This document shows positions 1-7,871 of a stretch of DNA of 64,000 nucleotides, piece by piece (position 1 is the first letter of the stretch; every line of letters starts with the position of its first letter). The stretch comes from Nocardia sp. XZ_19_385. Its GTDB lineage: Bacteria > Actinomycetota > Actinomycetes > Mycobacteriales > Mycobacteriaceae. Made by a program: the position numbers and the translations under genes. A model generated the notes under the pieces. The model was not told where the DNA came from, did not search any database, and saw only the letters and a list, made by a program, of their open reading frames with translations. Location of the stretch: positions 434,001-498,000 of the forward strand of contig NZ_JACVEE010000003.1 in the NCBI RefSeq assembly GCF_015355755.1, read 5' to 3'.

Positions 1-26
1 GTGGCCAGTCTCAGCAGCGTGGTCAT
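1..26 (-). CDS. cysN: Sulfate adenylyltransferase subunit 1 (CysN), N-terminal fragment
   Basis: Only the first eight codons are in the window. They read MTTLLRLA on the minus strand and match the usual start of actinobacterial CysN, the GTPase subunit that drives ATP sulfurylase, often fused to APS kinase (CysC). The ATG overlaps the cysD stop codon by one base (TGATG), so the two genes are translationally coupled. The identity rests on these eight residues and on following cysD, so it is an inference from context; the GTPase domain lies outside. Confidence 0.75.
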
Positions 27-958
27 CAGAAGTAGCCCTCTCGCTTGCGATCTTCCATGCCCGCCTCGGAGATGCGGTCGTCGGCGCGGGTGGCGCCGCG
101 TTCGGTGATGCGGGTCGCGGCGACCTCGACGACCACCTCTTCCGGTGTGGCAGCCGCTGATTCGACGCAGCCGGTGCAGGTGGCGTCGCCGACTGTCCGG
201 AACCGCACCGTCGTCTCGAACGGCTGTTCACCGTCGAGCAGTTCCAGAAAACGGGTGTGCGCCAACAACATTCCGTCGCGTTGCACCACCGTTCGGCGGT
301 GCGCGTAGTACAGCGGCGGCAGGTCGATCTGTTCCGCGGCGATGTAGTTCCAGATGTCGAGCTCGGTCCAGTTCGACAGCGGGAACACTCGAATGTGCTC
401 GCCCCGGCGATGTTTCCCGTTGTAGAGGTTCCACAGTTCGGGCCGCTGGTTGCGCGGATCCCACTGCCCGTATTCGTCGCGGAAACTGAACACCCGCTCC
501 TTGGCGCGCGCCTTCTCCTCGTCGCGGCGGGCGCCACCGAACACCGCGTCGAATTCACCCTCCCGGATGGCGCGCAGCAAGGTGGTGGTCTGCAGGCGAT
601 TCCGGGATGCGCGCGGCCCGGTCTCCTCGATCGATCGCCCGGCGTCGATGTCCTCCTGCACACTCGCGACCACCAACCGCAGGCCGTACTTCGCCACGGT
701 GTGATCGCGGTACTCGATCACCTCGTCGAAGTTGTGCCCGGTGTCGATGTGCAGCACGGGGAACGGCAGCGGCGCGGGCCAGAAGGCCTTCGCCGCCAGG
801 TGCAACATCACCACCGAATCCTTGCCGCCGGAGAACAACAGGACCGGACGTTCGAAAGTCGCTGCGACTTCCCGGAATATGTATGCCGACTCGGCCTCGA
901 GCGCGTCCAGATGCGGCAACTCGTAGGTGCTCGCCGTCGACTTCGCGTACTGGCTCAC
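26..958 (-). CDS. cysD: Sulfate adenylyltransferase subunit 2 (CysD)
   Basis: CysD is the catalytic subunit of cytoplasmic ATP sulfurylase: with CysN it makes adenosine 5'-phosphosulfate from ATP and sulfate, the first step of assimilation and of PAPS supply. The 310-residue protein has the normal family length. The PP-loop SGGKDS is at about residues 43-48, followed by the family blocks around HIDTGHNF and FGGARRDEEK, and the C terminus EDRKREGYF is typical. Translation starts at GTG (956-958) with no ribosome binding site but a good promoter six bases upstream, so the transcript is probably leaderless. It is the first gene of a cysDN operon. The identity is very secure. Confidence 0.96.
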   Translation of the reverse strand: MSQYAKSTASTYELPHLDALEAESAYIFREVAATFERPVLLFSGGKDSVVMLHLAAKAFWPAPLPFPVLHIDTGHNFDEVIEYRDHTVAKYGLRLVVASVQEDIDAGRSIEETGPRASRNRLQTTTLLRAIREGEFDAVFGGARRDEEKARAKERVFSFRDEYGQWDPRNQRPELWNLYNGKHRRGEHIRVFPLSNWTELDIWNYIAAEQIDLPPLYYAHRRTVVQRDGMLLAHTRFLELLDGEQPFETTVRFRTVGDATCTGCVESAAATPEEVVVEVAATRITERGATRADDRISEAGMEDRKREGYF

Positions 959-964
959 GGATCA

Positions 965-997
965 AAACTAGAACACGTTTCGACCATTGGTCAATGG
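965..997 (-). promoter_or_regulatory. cysD promoter with overlapping inverted repeats
   Basis: On the minus strand a -35-like TTGACC (989-994) and a -10-like TAGTTT (965-970) are 18 bases apart, and the -10 ends six bases before the GTG, as in leaderless actinobacterial genes. A perfect inverted repeat, CCATTG-gt-CAATGG (984-997), covers the -35, and a 13/14 match to the KstR consensus TnnAACnnGTTnnA (969-982) lies in the spacer. Either could be an operator. The promoter region overlaps the 3' end of the IclR gene. Confidence 0.5.
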
Positions 998-1881
998 GTG
1001 CTGTGCGGGAGCCGCCGACCGCCCGACGCTTCGGTCACCGCATCGGCCGCCGCGACGAGAGCCTGTCCTCGGCGGTCGATCTCGGCGCCGGTGATCGACG
1101 CCCCGACGTGCATGGTCAGCACCATGTTCTGCCGCCCGTCCCCGCCGAAAGTGGGCGCGGCCAGCAGGCTCACCGGGTGTTCTTTGCGGGGGCGCAGATC
1201 GGTACCGAGGTAGACCCGCTCGCCCAGGTTCGTCACCAGCTCGGCCACCAATTCGCGCAGCTCATCGGGCAATTCCCGGGCGGCGACACCGGCCAGCAAC
1301 GAATACAGTTTGCGCCCGGCGGCGGTGAGGCTTTCGACCAGATAGCCACGCTCCCGGCACTCCGCGACCACTTGCCGCAGCCGGGTCTCGTCCTGCTGGA
1401 CCGGCACCGTCGGGGGCTTGGCCAGCCACGCGTCGAACGCCGCGTCGGTATCCCAGAGCACGTACATCAACCCCACCGGCGGGGCGAAGGCGTACGCCGC
1501 ACCGACTTTCACCATGCCGGGCCCGGTGCTCTCCAGCACCAGGATCTGCTCGCCGACCACGGCCGAAGCGGTGCAGGTGGTGCGGTACTGCGCGCTGAGT
1601 TTCTCCAGCTCGACGCGGGCGATCGCGGAGATCGCGAAGCTGTCCTGCGCCACCCGGCCGGCCGCGATCAGCGCCGGCCCGAGCCCGTAGGTGAGTGCCC
1701 GCGGGTCCCGCACCAGGTATCCGGCGGCGGTCAGTTCGGTGAGAATCCCCAGGCAGGTGGGTTTCGCGAGGTCGAGTTCGCGGGCGAGTTCGGAGAGCCC
1801 GAAGCGCTTCCCGCGCTGCTCGACGAGGAAATCGAGTACCTGCACCACCCGGGTCGTGGGTGCGGATCTACGGGCAACCAT
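991..1881 (-). CDS. IclR family transcriptional regulator
   Basis: A 296-residue DNA-binding regulator. The N-terminal winged helix-turn-helix (about residues 10-70, with LSELARELDLAKPTCLGIL) is followed by the IclR effector-binding domain. The start was set at ATG 1881, preceded by AGGAG at six bases; a TTG two codons upstream would leave no spacing. A perfect KstR-type box lies immediately upstream of the AGGAG, and a second inverted repeat is nearer the divergent DUF1214 gene, so the regulator probably controls that operon and is itself regulated. The effector is unknown. Confidence 0.9.
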   Translation of the reverse strand: MVARRSAPTTRVVQVLDFLVEQRGKRFGLSELARELDLAKPTCLGILTELTAAGYLVRDPRALTYGLGPALIAAGRVAQDSFAISAIARVELEKLSAQYRTTCTASAVVGEQILVLESTGPGMVKVGAAYAFAPPVGLMYVLWDTDAAFDAWLAKPPTVPVQQDETRLRQVVAECRERGYLVESLTAAGRKLYSLLAGVAARELPDELRELVAELVTNLGERVYLGTDLRPRKEHPVSLLAAPTFGGDGRQNMVLTMHVGASITGAEIDRRGQALVAAADAVTEASGGRRLPHSTH

Positions 1882-1891
1882 GGACAACTCC

Positions 1892-1905
1892 TAGAACAGG
1901 TTCTA
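1892..1905. promoter_or_regulatory. KstR-type operator box
   Basis: TAGAACAGGTTCTA fits the published KstR consensus TnnAACnnGTTnnA at every fixed position and has 6-bp perfect arms. KstR is the TetR-family repressor of cholesterol catabolism in Mycobacterium and Rhodococcus. The box lies between the IclR gene and the DUF1214 gene and abuts the IclR ribosome binding site, so bound protein would block IclR expression and possibly the divergent operon. A kstR gene is not in the window. Confidence 0.6.
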
Positions 1906-1923
1906 ATCTTGCTCGTATCGAAA

Positions 1924-1940
1924 TGTACCAGAGCGGTACA
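1924..1940. promoter_or_regulatory. Inverted repeat before the DUF1214 operon
   Basis: TGTACC-agagc-GGTACA has 6-bp perfect arms and a 5-base spacer, 17 bases before the chosen DUF1214 start and on its promoter side. Its size and place fit an operator for the divergently encoded IclR protein, but nothing in the sequence names the binding protein. Confidence 0.4.
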
Positions 1941-1957
1941 GATTTGGAACGTTGGAG

Positions 1958-3142
1958 ATGCCCTTGACCGAGACCGCCCTGCTGACCCAGCCGTTCGCCG
2001 ACGCGATCGCCGCGGCCGAGCAGATCATCACCAGCGCGCCGCACATTCGCACCGACCAGGATCTGGTCGAGGGTTACGACTACCTCGCGGGCAGTATCCG
2101 GGCCTCGCTGCAGATGGCGTGGGCGTATGAGCGCGATTTTCCGTTCTTCGTGCAGTCCACCGGGCCGTACACGAAAATGGGCCTGGACAACCCGGACACC
2201 CTCTACTTCCACTCCTACCTGCGCCCCGACGCCGAATATGTGGTGACCGGGAAGCGGGGGAGCACCCGGGATCTGAGCTTTCAGGTGCTCAACGGCGACT
2301 ATTCGCCGGTGGACGTGCCCGACAGCCTGACCGCCTTCGATGACCGCGCTCTCGACATCGCGGCGGACGGTACCTATGAGATCCGGTTCGGCCCGGGCGA
2401 ACCGCGCCCCGGTTACGTGCAGCTGGGCGCCGACGCCGCGATGCTGGTGGTGCGGGAGGTGTTCAGCGACTGGGCCACCGAGAAGCCGGGTGTCATCCGC
2501 ATCCAGCGGGTCGACAAGATCGGTGACGCGCCGCCGCCGCTGACCAAAGACCTCATGACGAAGCGCTACGGCGTGGCGGGCAAGATGCTGATCTCCCGGC
2601 TCAACACCTTCCTGGCGTTCCCGAAGTGGTTCTATCTGAACCTGCCGGTCAACACGATGACCGAGCCGCGGCTCACCCCCGGCGGCCTGTCCACCCAGTT
2701 CTCCTCGGCCGGGCACTACGAGCTCGCGGACGATCAGGCGCTGATCATCACGGTGCCGAAATCCGATGCCCCGTACCAGGGTTTCCAGCTCGGCAGCATG
2801 TGGTACCTGTCGCTGGACTACATCAACCACCAGACCAGCCTCACCGCCGACCAGGCGCACGTCGATCCGGACGGCAAGATCCGCTTGATCGTCAGCGAGC
2901 GAAACCCGGGTCTGGTCAACTGGATCGAACGCACCGGGCACGACCGGGGATACGTGCAGTTCCGCTGGCAGCGGGTCGCACGCGAGATGAAACCGGAGGA
3001 CGGACCGACGGTCGAGGTGGTTCCGGTCGGCGAACTGGCGCAGCGGCTGCCGTTCTACGACGAAGCCCGGATCACCCCGGAGGACTGGCAGGCGCGCATC
3101 GCGGCCCGGCAGGTGGCAGTCGCTGAAAGGATGCTCGGCTGA
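1958..3142 (+). CDS. DUF1214 domain-containing protein
   Basis: A 394-residue protein of the DUF1254/DUF1214 type, a family of unknown biochemical function; this one has no signal peptide or membrane segment and looks cytoplasmic. The C-terminal DUF1214 part contains the blocks around MWYLSLDYINHQTSL and IRLIVSERNPGLVNWI. ATG 1958 was chosen because GGAA lies about eight bases upstream; an in-frame TTG at 1952 is the alternative. The stop overlaps the next start (TGATG), tying it to the dehydrogenase and probably the sulfotransferase that follow. Relatives often sit in steroid or lipid catabolic loci; a role there is inference. Confidence 0.85.
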   Translation: MPLTETALLTQPFADAIAAAEQIITSAPHIRTDQDLVEGYDYLAGSIRASLQMAWAYERDFPFFVQSTGPYTKMGLDNPDTLYFHSYLRPDAEYVVTGKRGSTRDLSFQVLNGDYSPVDVPDSLTAFDDRALDIAADGTYEIRFGPGEPRPGYVQLGADAAMLVVREVFSDWATEKPGVIRIQRVDKIGDAPPPLTKDLMTKRYGVAGKMLISRLNTFLAFPKWFYLNLPVNTMTEPRLTPGGLSTQFSSAGHYELADDQALIITVPKSDAPYQGFQLGSMWYLSLDYINHQTSLTADQAHVDPDGKIRLIVSERNPGLVNWIERTGHDRGYVQFRWQRVAREMKPEDGPTVEVVPVGELAQRLPFYDEARITPEDWQARIAARQVAVAERMLG

Positions 3143-3918
3143 TGTTGTTGCAGGACAAAGTGGTAGTGGTCTCCGGGATCGGTCCGGGACTCGGCCGCGC
3201 GATCGCGGTACAGAGCGCTAAGGCGGGCGCGGACGTGGTGCTGGCCTCCCGCACCGAATCCCGGCTCACCGAGGTGGCCGAGGAGATCAAGGGGCTCGGC
3301 CGGCGCGCGCTGGCCGTCCCGACCGATATCAACGACGAGGCCGCGGTCGTGAATCTGGTCGAGACCGCACAGGCGGAGTTCGGCCGCGTCGACGCCCTGG
3401 TGAACAACGCCTTCGCCATGCCCCCGATGGCGAATCTCGGCGACGTCGACCTGGACGAGGTACGCGCCGCCTTCGAGACGAATGTGCTTGCCGCACTGCG
3501 CATGACGCGGTCCTTCGTACCCGCGCTGGCCGAAACGAAAGGCGCGGTCGTGATGATCAACTCGGCCGTGCTGCGGCATTCGCGGCGCACCTTCGGCCCG
3601 TACAAGATGGCCAAGGCGAGCCTGCTGGCGATGTCACAGAGCCTGGCGACCGAGCTCGGTCCCAAGGGTATTCGTGTGAACTCCGTTGCGCCCGGGTATA
3701 TCTGGGCGGAGAACCTGAAGTGGTACTTCGGTTACCTGGCCAAGAAGCGCGGCATCACCTCCGAAGAGGTGTACGCCGAGACCGCGAAAACCCTCGACCT
3801 GCGCAAACTGCCCGAACCCGACGAAATCGCCGACGCGACAGTCTTCCTGGCCTCGGACATGGCGCGTGCGATCACCGGGCAGTGCCTGGACGTGAACTGC
3901 GGCGAGTACCACCACTAG
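3142..3918 (+). CDS. Short-chain dehydrogenase/reductase
   Basis: A 258-residue cytoplasmic NAD(P)-dependent oxidoreductase of the classical SDR type. It shows a Rossmann glycine motif GIGPGLGR (about residues 13-20), the NNA block (VNNAFA, about 90), a serine in the INSAV strand and the catalytic YKMAK. The glycine motif departs slightly from TGxxxGxG because threonine is replaced by serine. Its start overlaps the DUF1214 stop by one base, and a sulfotransferase follows after a hairpin repeat. It could oxidise a hydroxyl group of the same substrate that the sulfotransferase modifies; the substrate cannot be read from sequence. Confidence 0.88.
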   Translation: MLLQDKVVVVSGIGPGLGRAIAVQSAKAGADVVLASRTESRLTEVAEEIKGLGRRALAVPTDINDEAAVVNLVETAQAEFGRVDALVNNAFAMPPMANLGDVDLDEVRAAFETNVLAALRMTRSFVPALAETKGAVVMINSAVLRHSRRTFGPYKMAKASLLAMSQSLATELGPKGIRVNSVAPGYIWAENLKWYFGYLAKKRGITSEEVYAETAKTLDLRKLPEPDEIADATVFLASDMARAITGQCLDVNCGEYHH

Positions 3919-3920
3919 AG

Positions 3921-3997
3921 GTATGCAGATCGCGCACTTTCCGCCTCGAAGCGGCCGATTCGGCCCAAATTCGCGGGAAAGTGCACGGTTTGCATAC
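3921..3997. repeat. Long intergenic hairpin repeat, family B copy 1
   Basis: Arms 3921-3942 and 3976-3997 pair over 22 positions, with two G-U pairs and one mismatch, around a 33-base loop. The arm starts GTATGCAGATCG. A second copy with nearly the same arm core and a related loop is at 63099-63175. The element lies between co-directional genes, so it could weaken read-through into the sulfotransferase gene or act as an attenuator. Confidence 0.75.
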
Positions 3998-4020
3998 TCG
4001 TTACTTCTGAGGAGAACCAG

Positions 4021-5184
4021 ATGATCGGTCGACCGGACGTCGGCACCATCGATGACCTACATGCGTCGGCGACCAAGGTGGTGGGCCTGGATGATTTCGG
4101 CGACGACGGCTACCGCGAAGGTTTGCAGGTGCTGCTGGAGTCCTATGCCAAGGACGCCGAGCTGACACCTTTCGGCAACAAGATCAATCGGGCGTTCCTG
4201 CGCGGGGCGCTGATCGCCCGATTACTCAGCGAGTCGGCGTGGCAACGCTTTCCGGAGCACGCCGAGGTCGCGATCGACCGCCCGATCTTCGTCACCGGCC
4301 TGCCCCGTTCGGGCACCACGGCCGCGCACCGGCTGCTCAACGCCGACCCCGGGCACCAGGGCTTGGAGATGTGGCTGACGGAATTCCCGCAGCCCCGCCC
4401 GCCGCGCGAGACCTGGGCCGAGAACCCGGTGTACCAGCGGCTGGAAGCCGCCTACGAACAGCACCACGTCGAGCATCCGGAATTCATGGGCGTGCACCAC
4501 ATTTCGGCCGACCAGGTCGAGGAATGCTGGCAGTTGCTGCGCCAGTCCGCGCTGTCCGCGTCCTACGAATGCCTGTCCTACCTGCCGACCTATTCGGAAT
4601 GGCTGCGCGAGCAGAGCTGGACCGACGCCTACCGCCGGCACCGGCGCAATCTGCAACTGATCGGCCTCAACGACGCGAATCGCCGCTGGGTGCTGAAGAA
4701 CCCGAGCCATCTGTTCGCCCTCGACGCGATCATGGAGGTCTATCCGGACGCGCTCGTCATCCAGATGCATCGCGACCCGCGCACCATCATCGCCTCGGTC
4801 TGCAGCCTGAACGAACAGGCCTCCGCAGGCTGGTCGGAGAAGTTCCGCGGCCCCGTCGTGGGCGCGGCCCAATTGGACCTATGGGCCCGTGGTGCCGACC
4901 GATTCCTCGCGGATCGCAAGCGCCACAATGCCGCTCAGTTCGTCGACATCTACTACGAGGACTTCGTCGCCGACCCGATCGGCATGGTCGCCTCCATCTA
5001 CCGGCACTTCGGCCTGGAACTCACCGACGAAGCCTGCGCCTCGATGGCCGCCCTGCACTCCGAAAGCACCTCCGGCGCAGCCCGCCCCGTCCACAAGTAC
5101 ACCCTCGACGACTTCGGCCTCACCGCCGACCAAGTCGATGCCCGCTTCGGGGACTACCGGGCCACCCACTTTCCTAGCCGCTGA
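4021..5184 (+). CDS. Sulfotransferase family protein
   Basis: A 387-residue cytoplasmic sulfotransferase of the actinobacterial Sulfotransfer_3 type, which transfers sulfate from PAPS to a hydroxyl group of a lipid, steroid or glycolipid. The 5'-phosphosulfate loop is GLPRSGTT (about residues 94-101), and the 3'-phosphate-binding region is around VIQMHRDPRTIIASV (about 245-259) with the conserved RDP. The start ATG follows GAGGAGAACCAG. It is downstream of the DUF1214 and SDR genes and close to cysDN, which supplies activated sulfate, so a local sulfation module is plausible. The acceptor is unknown. Confidence 0.9.
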   Translation: MIGRPDVGTIDDLHASATKVVGLDDFGDDGYREGLQVLLESYAKDAELTPFGNKINRAFLRGALIARLLSESAWQRFPEHAEVAIDRPIFVTGLPRSGTTAAHRLLNADPGHQGLEMWLTEFPQPRPPRETWAENPVYQRLEAAYEQHHVEHPEFMGVHHISADQVEECWQLLRQSALSASYECLSYLPTYSEWLREQSWTDAYRRHRRNLQLIGLNDANRRWVLKNPSHLFALDAIMEVYPDALVIQMHRDPRTIIASVCSLNEQASAGWSEKFRGPVVGAAQLDLWARGADRFLADRKRHNAAQFVDIYYEDFVADPIGMVASIYRHFGLELTDEACASMAALHSESTSGAARPVHKYTLDDFGLTADQVDARFGDYRATHFPSR

Positions 5185-5196
5185 ACCTTACGTCCA

Positions 5197-5236
5197 ACCA
5201 GGCGGGCGCACGACGACCAGTCGGCGTCCGTCTGGT
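5197..5236. terminator. Bidirectional hairpin terminator
   Basis: ACCAGGCGGGCGC (5197-5209) pairs with 5224-5236 through 13 positions, including two G-U pairs, around a 14-base loop. It lies between the converging ends of the sulfotransferase and thioesterase genes. There is no U-tract, as is common for actinobacterial hairpins, so termination is inferred from position. Confidence 0.5.
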
Positions 5237-5259
5237 CTGTGTTCGGGGGGTCGCGCGGG

Positions 5260-5931
5260 TTACTGCTGGCCGGGCTTGAGGACGATGAAGAGCCCGTGGG
5301 CTTCGGCGCAGAGGCGGTCGCCGTCGTGCAGGGTGGCCCGCAGGTAGACCTTGCGGCCGTCTTGGCGTTCGGCCCAGGCGCGCAGCTGGAGCTCGGTGTT
5401 CAGGGGGGTGACGGAGCGGTAGTCGACCGTGAGGGAGGCGGTGCGGGTCACCGAGCCGGTATGGACGGCGGCGGCCATGCCCATCAGGTCGTCGAAGCCG
5501 AGGGAGATGTGGCCGCCGTGTGCCGCATTGTTGCCACCGAGGTGGAAAGTGCGGAAGGTGATACGTGCGTGCACGCCGTCGCGGTCGGCGGTGTCGATGA
5601 TGAACGGCGGCAGCGTGATGTTGCCGCGGCCGGGGAGATCGTGCCGGGTCCAGGTGGGGGCGGACCATTCGGTGACGACCGCGGCCTCGAGCTGCTCGTT
5701 CAGCTTCTCCAGGATGCTGATCGTTTCCAGGGCCAGGTCATCGCTGGGGCTGAGCAGGCGGGCGCGGTCCATCAGGGTGCGCACCTGCTCGACCAGCTCG
5801 CCGTAGTGCGCGCCGCCGCGGACGGTGTCCTGGCCGTTGGCCAGTTCCGCGTCGATCGCCTCCACCATCGGCCGGAACCCGCCCTCGTGGTGCTCTTCGC
5901 TCGGCAGCGCCGCGGGCCGCAGTTCACTCAT
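5260..5931 (-). CDS. PaaI family hotdog thioesterase
   Basis: A 223-residue protein with an N-terminal helical extension and a hotdog fold in the second half. The HGGHISLGFDDLMG block (about residues 138-151) is the PaaI-type active-site helix, and TASLTVDYRSVTPLNTEL is the following conserved strand. It should hydrolyse an acyl- or aroyl-CoA thioester in the cytoplasm. ATG 5931 was chosen; a second ATG three codons upstream is equally possible, and neither has a clear ribosome binding site. A KstR-like box at the start suggests a link with steroid or fatty-acid catabolism. Confidence 0.85.
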   Translation of the reverse strand: MSELRPAALPSEEHHEGGFRPMVEAIDAELANGQDTVRGGAHYGELVEQVRTLMDRARLLSPSDDLALETISILEKLNEQLEAAVVTEWSAPTWTRHDLPGRGNITLPPFIIDTADRDGVHARITFRTFHLGGNNAAHGGHISLGFDDLMGMAAAVHTGSVTRTASLTVDYRSVTPLNTELQLRAWAERQDGRKVYLRATLHDGDRLCAEAHGLFIVLKPGQQ

Positions 5932-5932
5932 A

Positions 5933-5946
5933 TAGAACATGTTATT
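5933..5946. promoter_or_regulatory. KstR-like box at the thioesterase start
   Basis: TAGAACATGTTATT matches TnnAACnnGTTnnA at all fixed positions but the last. It covers the first bases upstream of the thioesterase ATG, so binding would block transcription or initiation. The match is 13 of 14 constrained and free positions and is weaker evidence than the perfect box at 1892. Confidence 0.4.
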
Positions 5947-6149
5947 GGTTGCCCGCCGGGTGCTCGCGCACGGGACCCGGCTACGACCAGGTGGCGGCGG
6001 GCGCTGAACAGGCGCTGGAGGCGGCCCATCGACGGGTGTCGAATGGGGTGCACCTAGTCTGGGTACCCGATTACCCGTCAGGTCTCGACGAAGAACCCCA
6101 CGCAGGCACCTTCCCCGTGTGCGTGCGGCTGGCGAAAGGCGTTGTCCCG

Positions 6150-6806
6150 ATGCGTATTACGGCTGTCGTCTTCGACATGGACGGCATACTGATCGACTCC
6201 GAACCGGTGTGGGAGCGGGTTCGGCGCGACTATGTCGCGGAAAAAGGCGGGCGGTGGTTACCGGATACGCAGAAGCGGCTGATGGGCATGAGCACCGGCG
6301 AATGGTCGGAATACCTCAGTGCTGAACTCGGCGTGGGCGCAGCGCCCGACACGGTTGCCGACGACGTCATCGAGCGGATGGCCGCGCACTACGACCAGGC
6401 GGTGCCGCTGCTGCCCGGCGCGGTGGAGGCGGTGCAGCGGATGAGCGAGAACTGGCCGCTGGGCGTGGCCAGCTCCTCGCCGCGGACGCTGATCAACACG
6501 GTGCTCGGCCGCACCGGGCTGATCGAATTCTTCGACGTCACCTTCTCCACCGAGGAGGTCGACCGGGGCAAGCCGGCGCCCGATGTGTACGTGGCGGTCG
6601 CGGCATTCCTCCGCAAGAAGTCGACAGACTGTGCGGCAGTGGAGGATTCGAGCAACGGCATCCGCGCCGCACACGCCGCGGGCATGCGCGTCATCGCCGC
6701 CCCGCGCCCCGAGTACCCCCTCGACAACGACGCCCGCGACCTCGCGGCGCACGTCATCGACGGGCTCGACAAACTCACCCCCGCCCTCGTCGACGAGCAC
6801 ATCTGA
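6150..6806 (+). CDS. HAD family hydrolase, beta-phosphoglucomutase type
   Basis: A 218-residue HAD phosphatase with cap domain C1. Motif I is FDMDGILIDSE (nucleophile and acid Asp at about residues 9 and 11), motif II is in ASSSP, the motif III lysine is in RGKPAPDVY and motif IV is AVEDSSNG. It should remove phosphate from, or isomerise, a small phosphorylated metabolite such as a sugar phosphate. ATG 6150 was chosen because the HAD fold begins there; the frame is open further upstream but without homology. It is a stand-alone gene ending at a hairpin repeat. Confidence 0.88.
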   Translation: MRITAVVFDMDGILIDSEPVWERVRRDYVAEKGGRWLPDTQKRLMGMSTGEWSEYLSAELGVGAAPDTVADDVIERMAAHYDQAVPLLPGAVEAVQRMSENWPLGVASSSPRTLINTVLGRTGLIEFFDVTFSTEEVDRGKPAPDVYVAVAAFLRKKSTDCAAVEDSSNGIRAAHAAGMRVIAAPRPEYPLDNDARDLAAHVIDGLDKLTPALVDEHI

Positions 6807-6813
6807 CGGTCGA

Positions 6814-6880
6814 CAAGATCATCAGGGACTGTGGGCGTGGGCTACTCGGGCGATGCCGCCACCAGTTCCTGATGATCTTG
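6814..6880. repeat. Intergenic hairpin repeat, family A copy 1
   Basis: An 18-position stem (6814-6831 with 6863-6880, one G-U pair) encloses a 31-base loop. The loop core CTACTCGGGCGATGCCGCC resembles the loops at 26645-26678 and 46013-46046, while the stem sequence is different. It lies between two converging gene ends and could serve as a terminator in both directions. Confidence 0.7.
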
Positions 6881-6888
6881 GTAGCTAG

Positions 6889-7482
6889 TCACACGCGGCA
6901 GGACTCCAGGAGGGTGCGGGCGGCGGCGGCGATGTCGTCGTCAAGCCAGGTTGGCAGGGTGGGGGCGTGGGCGTGGCGGCGCAGTGCGGCGTAGGGGAGG
7001 TCTACGACCGCGCGGCTGACGGCGTCGATCTCGCGGTCGCCGTCGTGGCCGGTGAGATCGCGGGCGATGCGGCGCAGGTGGTCGATGAGCGGGGCGTTCA
7101 TGCCGGTGAGGCGGGACTGGAAGGCGTCGTCGGGTCCGCCGTCGAGTAGGTCGCTGGGGCGCAGGCTCAGTAAAAGCCTTGCGTCATCCGGCAATTCGCG
7201 TCCGAAGTGGATGGCGGCGCGCACCATGGCGACGCCCGCCGCGACGGGATCGGATTCCGCGGCGGCCGCCAGCACGCCCGCCTGGAACCGGGCCAGCGCG
7301 CGCAGCCATGCCTCGGTGAGTACGCCGTTGCGGTTGCCGAAGCGGTGATACAGCGTGCCGACCGGAGCGCCACTGGCCGCGGCGATGGCGGCGACGCTCG
7401 CGGCGCGTGGACCCTCGCCGAGCACCAGAGTGCGTGCGGCGTCGAGGATCACATCCGAATCATGCTTGCGGGGTGGTGCCAC
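6889..7482 (-). CDS. TetR/AcrR family regulator
   Basis: A 197-residue repressor with an N-terminal TetR helix-turn-helix (about residues 9-50, ASVAAIAAASGAPVGTLYHRF) and a divergent ligand-binding C-terminal half. GTG 7482 was chosen because residues before it do not belong to the family; AAGGA lies about 12 bases upstream. It is divergent from two SRPBCC-like genes with only 20 bases between starts, so it very probably controls them and itself. The ligand is unknown. Confidence 0.9.
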   Translation of the reverse strand: MAPPRKHDSDVILDAARTLVLGEGPRAASVAAIAAASGAPVGTLYHRFGNRNGVLTEAWLRALARFQAGVLAAAAESDPVAAGVAMVRAAIHFGRELPDDARLLLSLRPSDLLDGGPDDAFQSRLTGMNAPLIDHLRRIARDLTGHDGDREIDAVSRAVVDLPYAALRRHAHAPTLPTWLDDDIAAAARTLLESCRV

Positions 7483-7502
7483 TACTAGTACGTTCCTTCT
7501 AT

Positions 7503-7871
7503 ATGGAGCGGTTGCCCTATATTGATGAGCATTCCACAGTAGTTGACGCGAATCGCGATCGGGCGTGGAAAGCGGTGCTGAAGGTGGTCTGCAAAGACCC
7601 GCACGATCCGTCGACGGTCCCTTCCGGATTCGTGCTCGTCGCCGCCGAGGAACCTGCCCGGCTGGCGCTCGAAGGCAGGCACTGGTTCTCGAAATACGAG
7701 CTGATCTTCCGGCTCGACGAGGAAGGTCCGAGCCGCACCCGGGTCCGCGCCGAGAGCTGGGCGGAATTCCCTGGGCTGCACGGCAAGATCTATCGGGCCC
7801 TGGTAATCGGAAGCAGCGGCCACAAGCTGGTGATGCGCCGGTTGATGCGCCGAATCGCGGCGGCGGCATGA
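7503..7871 (+). CDS. SRPBCC family protein, Polyketide_cyc2-like
   Basis: A 122-residue protein resembling the START/Bet v1-like SRPBCC superfamily, in which a hydrophobic pocket binds a lipid or polyketide. The N-terminal strand IDEHSTVVDANRDRAWKAV and the C-terminal helix are typical of this class. There is no ribosome binding site, so initiation at ATG 7503 may be leaderless. Its last bases overlap the next gene by four (ATGA), and the TetR regulator is divergent. Binding rather than catalysis seems likely. Confidence 0.75.
   Translation: MERLPYIDEHSTVVDANRDRAWKAVLKVVCKDPHDPSTVPSGFVLVAAEEPARLALEGRHWFSKYELIFRLDEEGPSRTRVRAESWAEFPGLHGKIYRALVIGSSGHKLVMRRLMRRIAAAA

Noticed and set aside
1868..2941. 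Long minus-strand frame opposite the DUF1214 gene
   Set aside because: It has no start signal or family resemblance and uses the third-base-rich antisense of a real gene.
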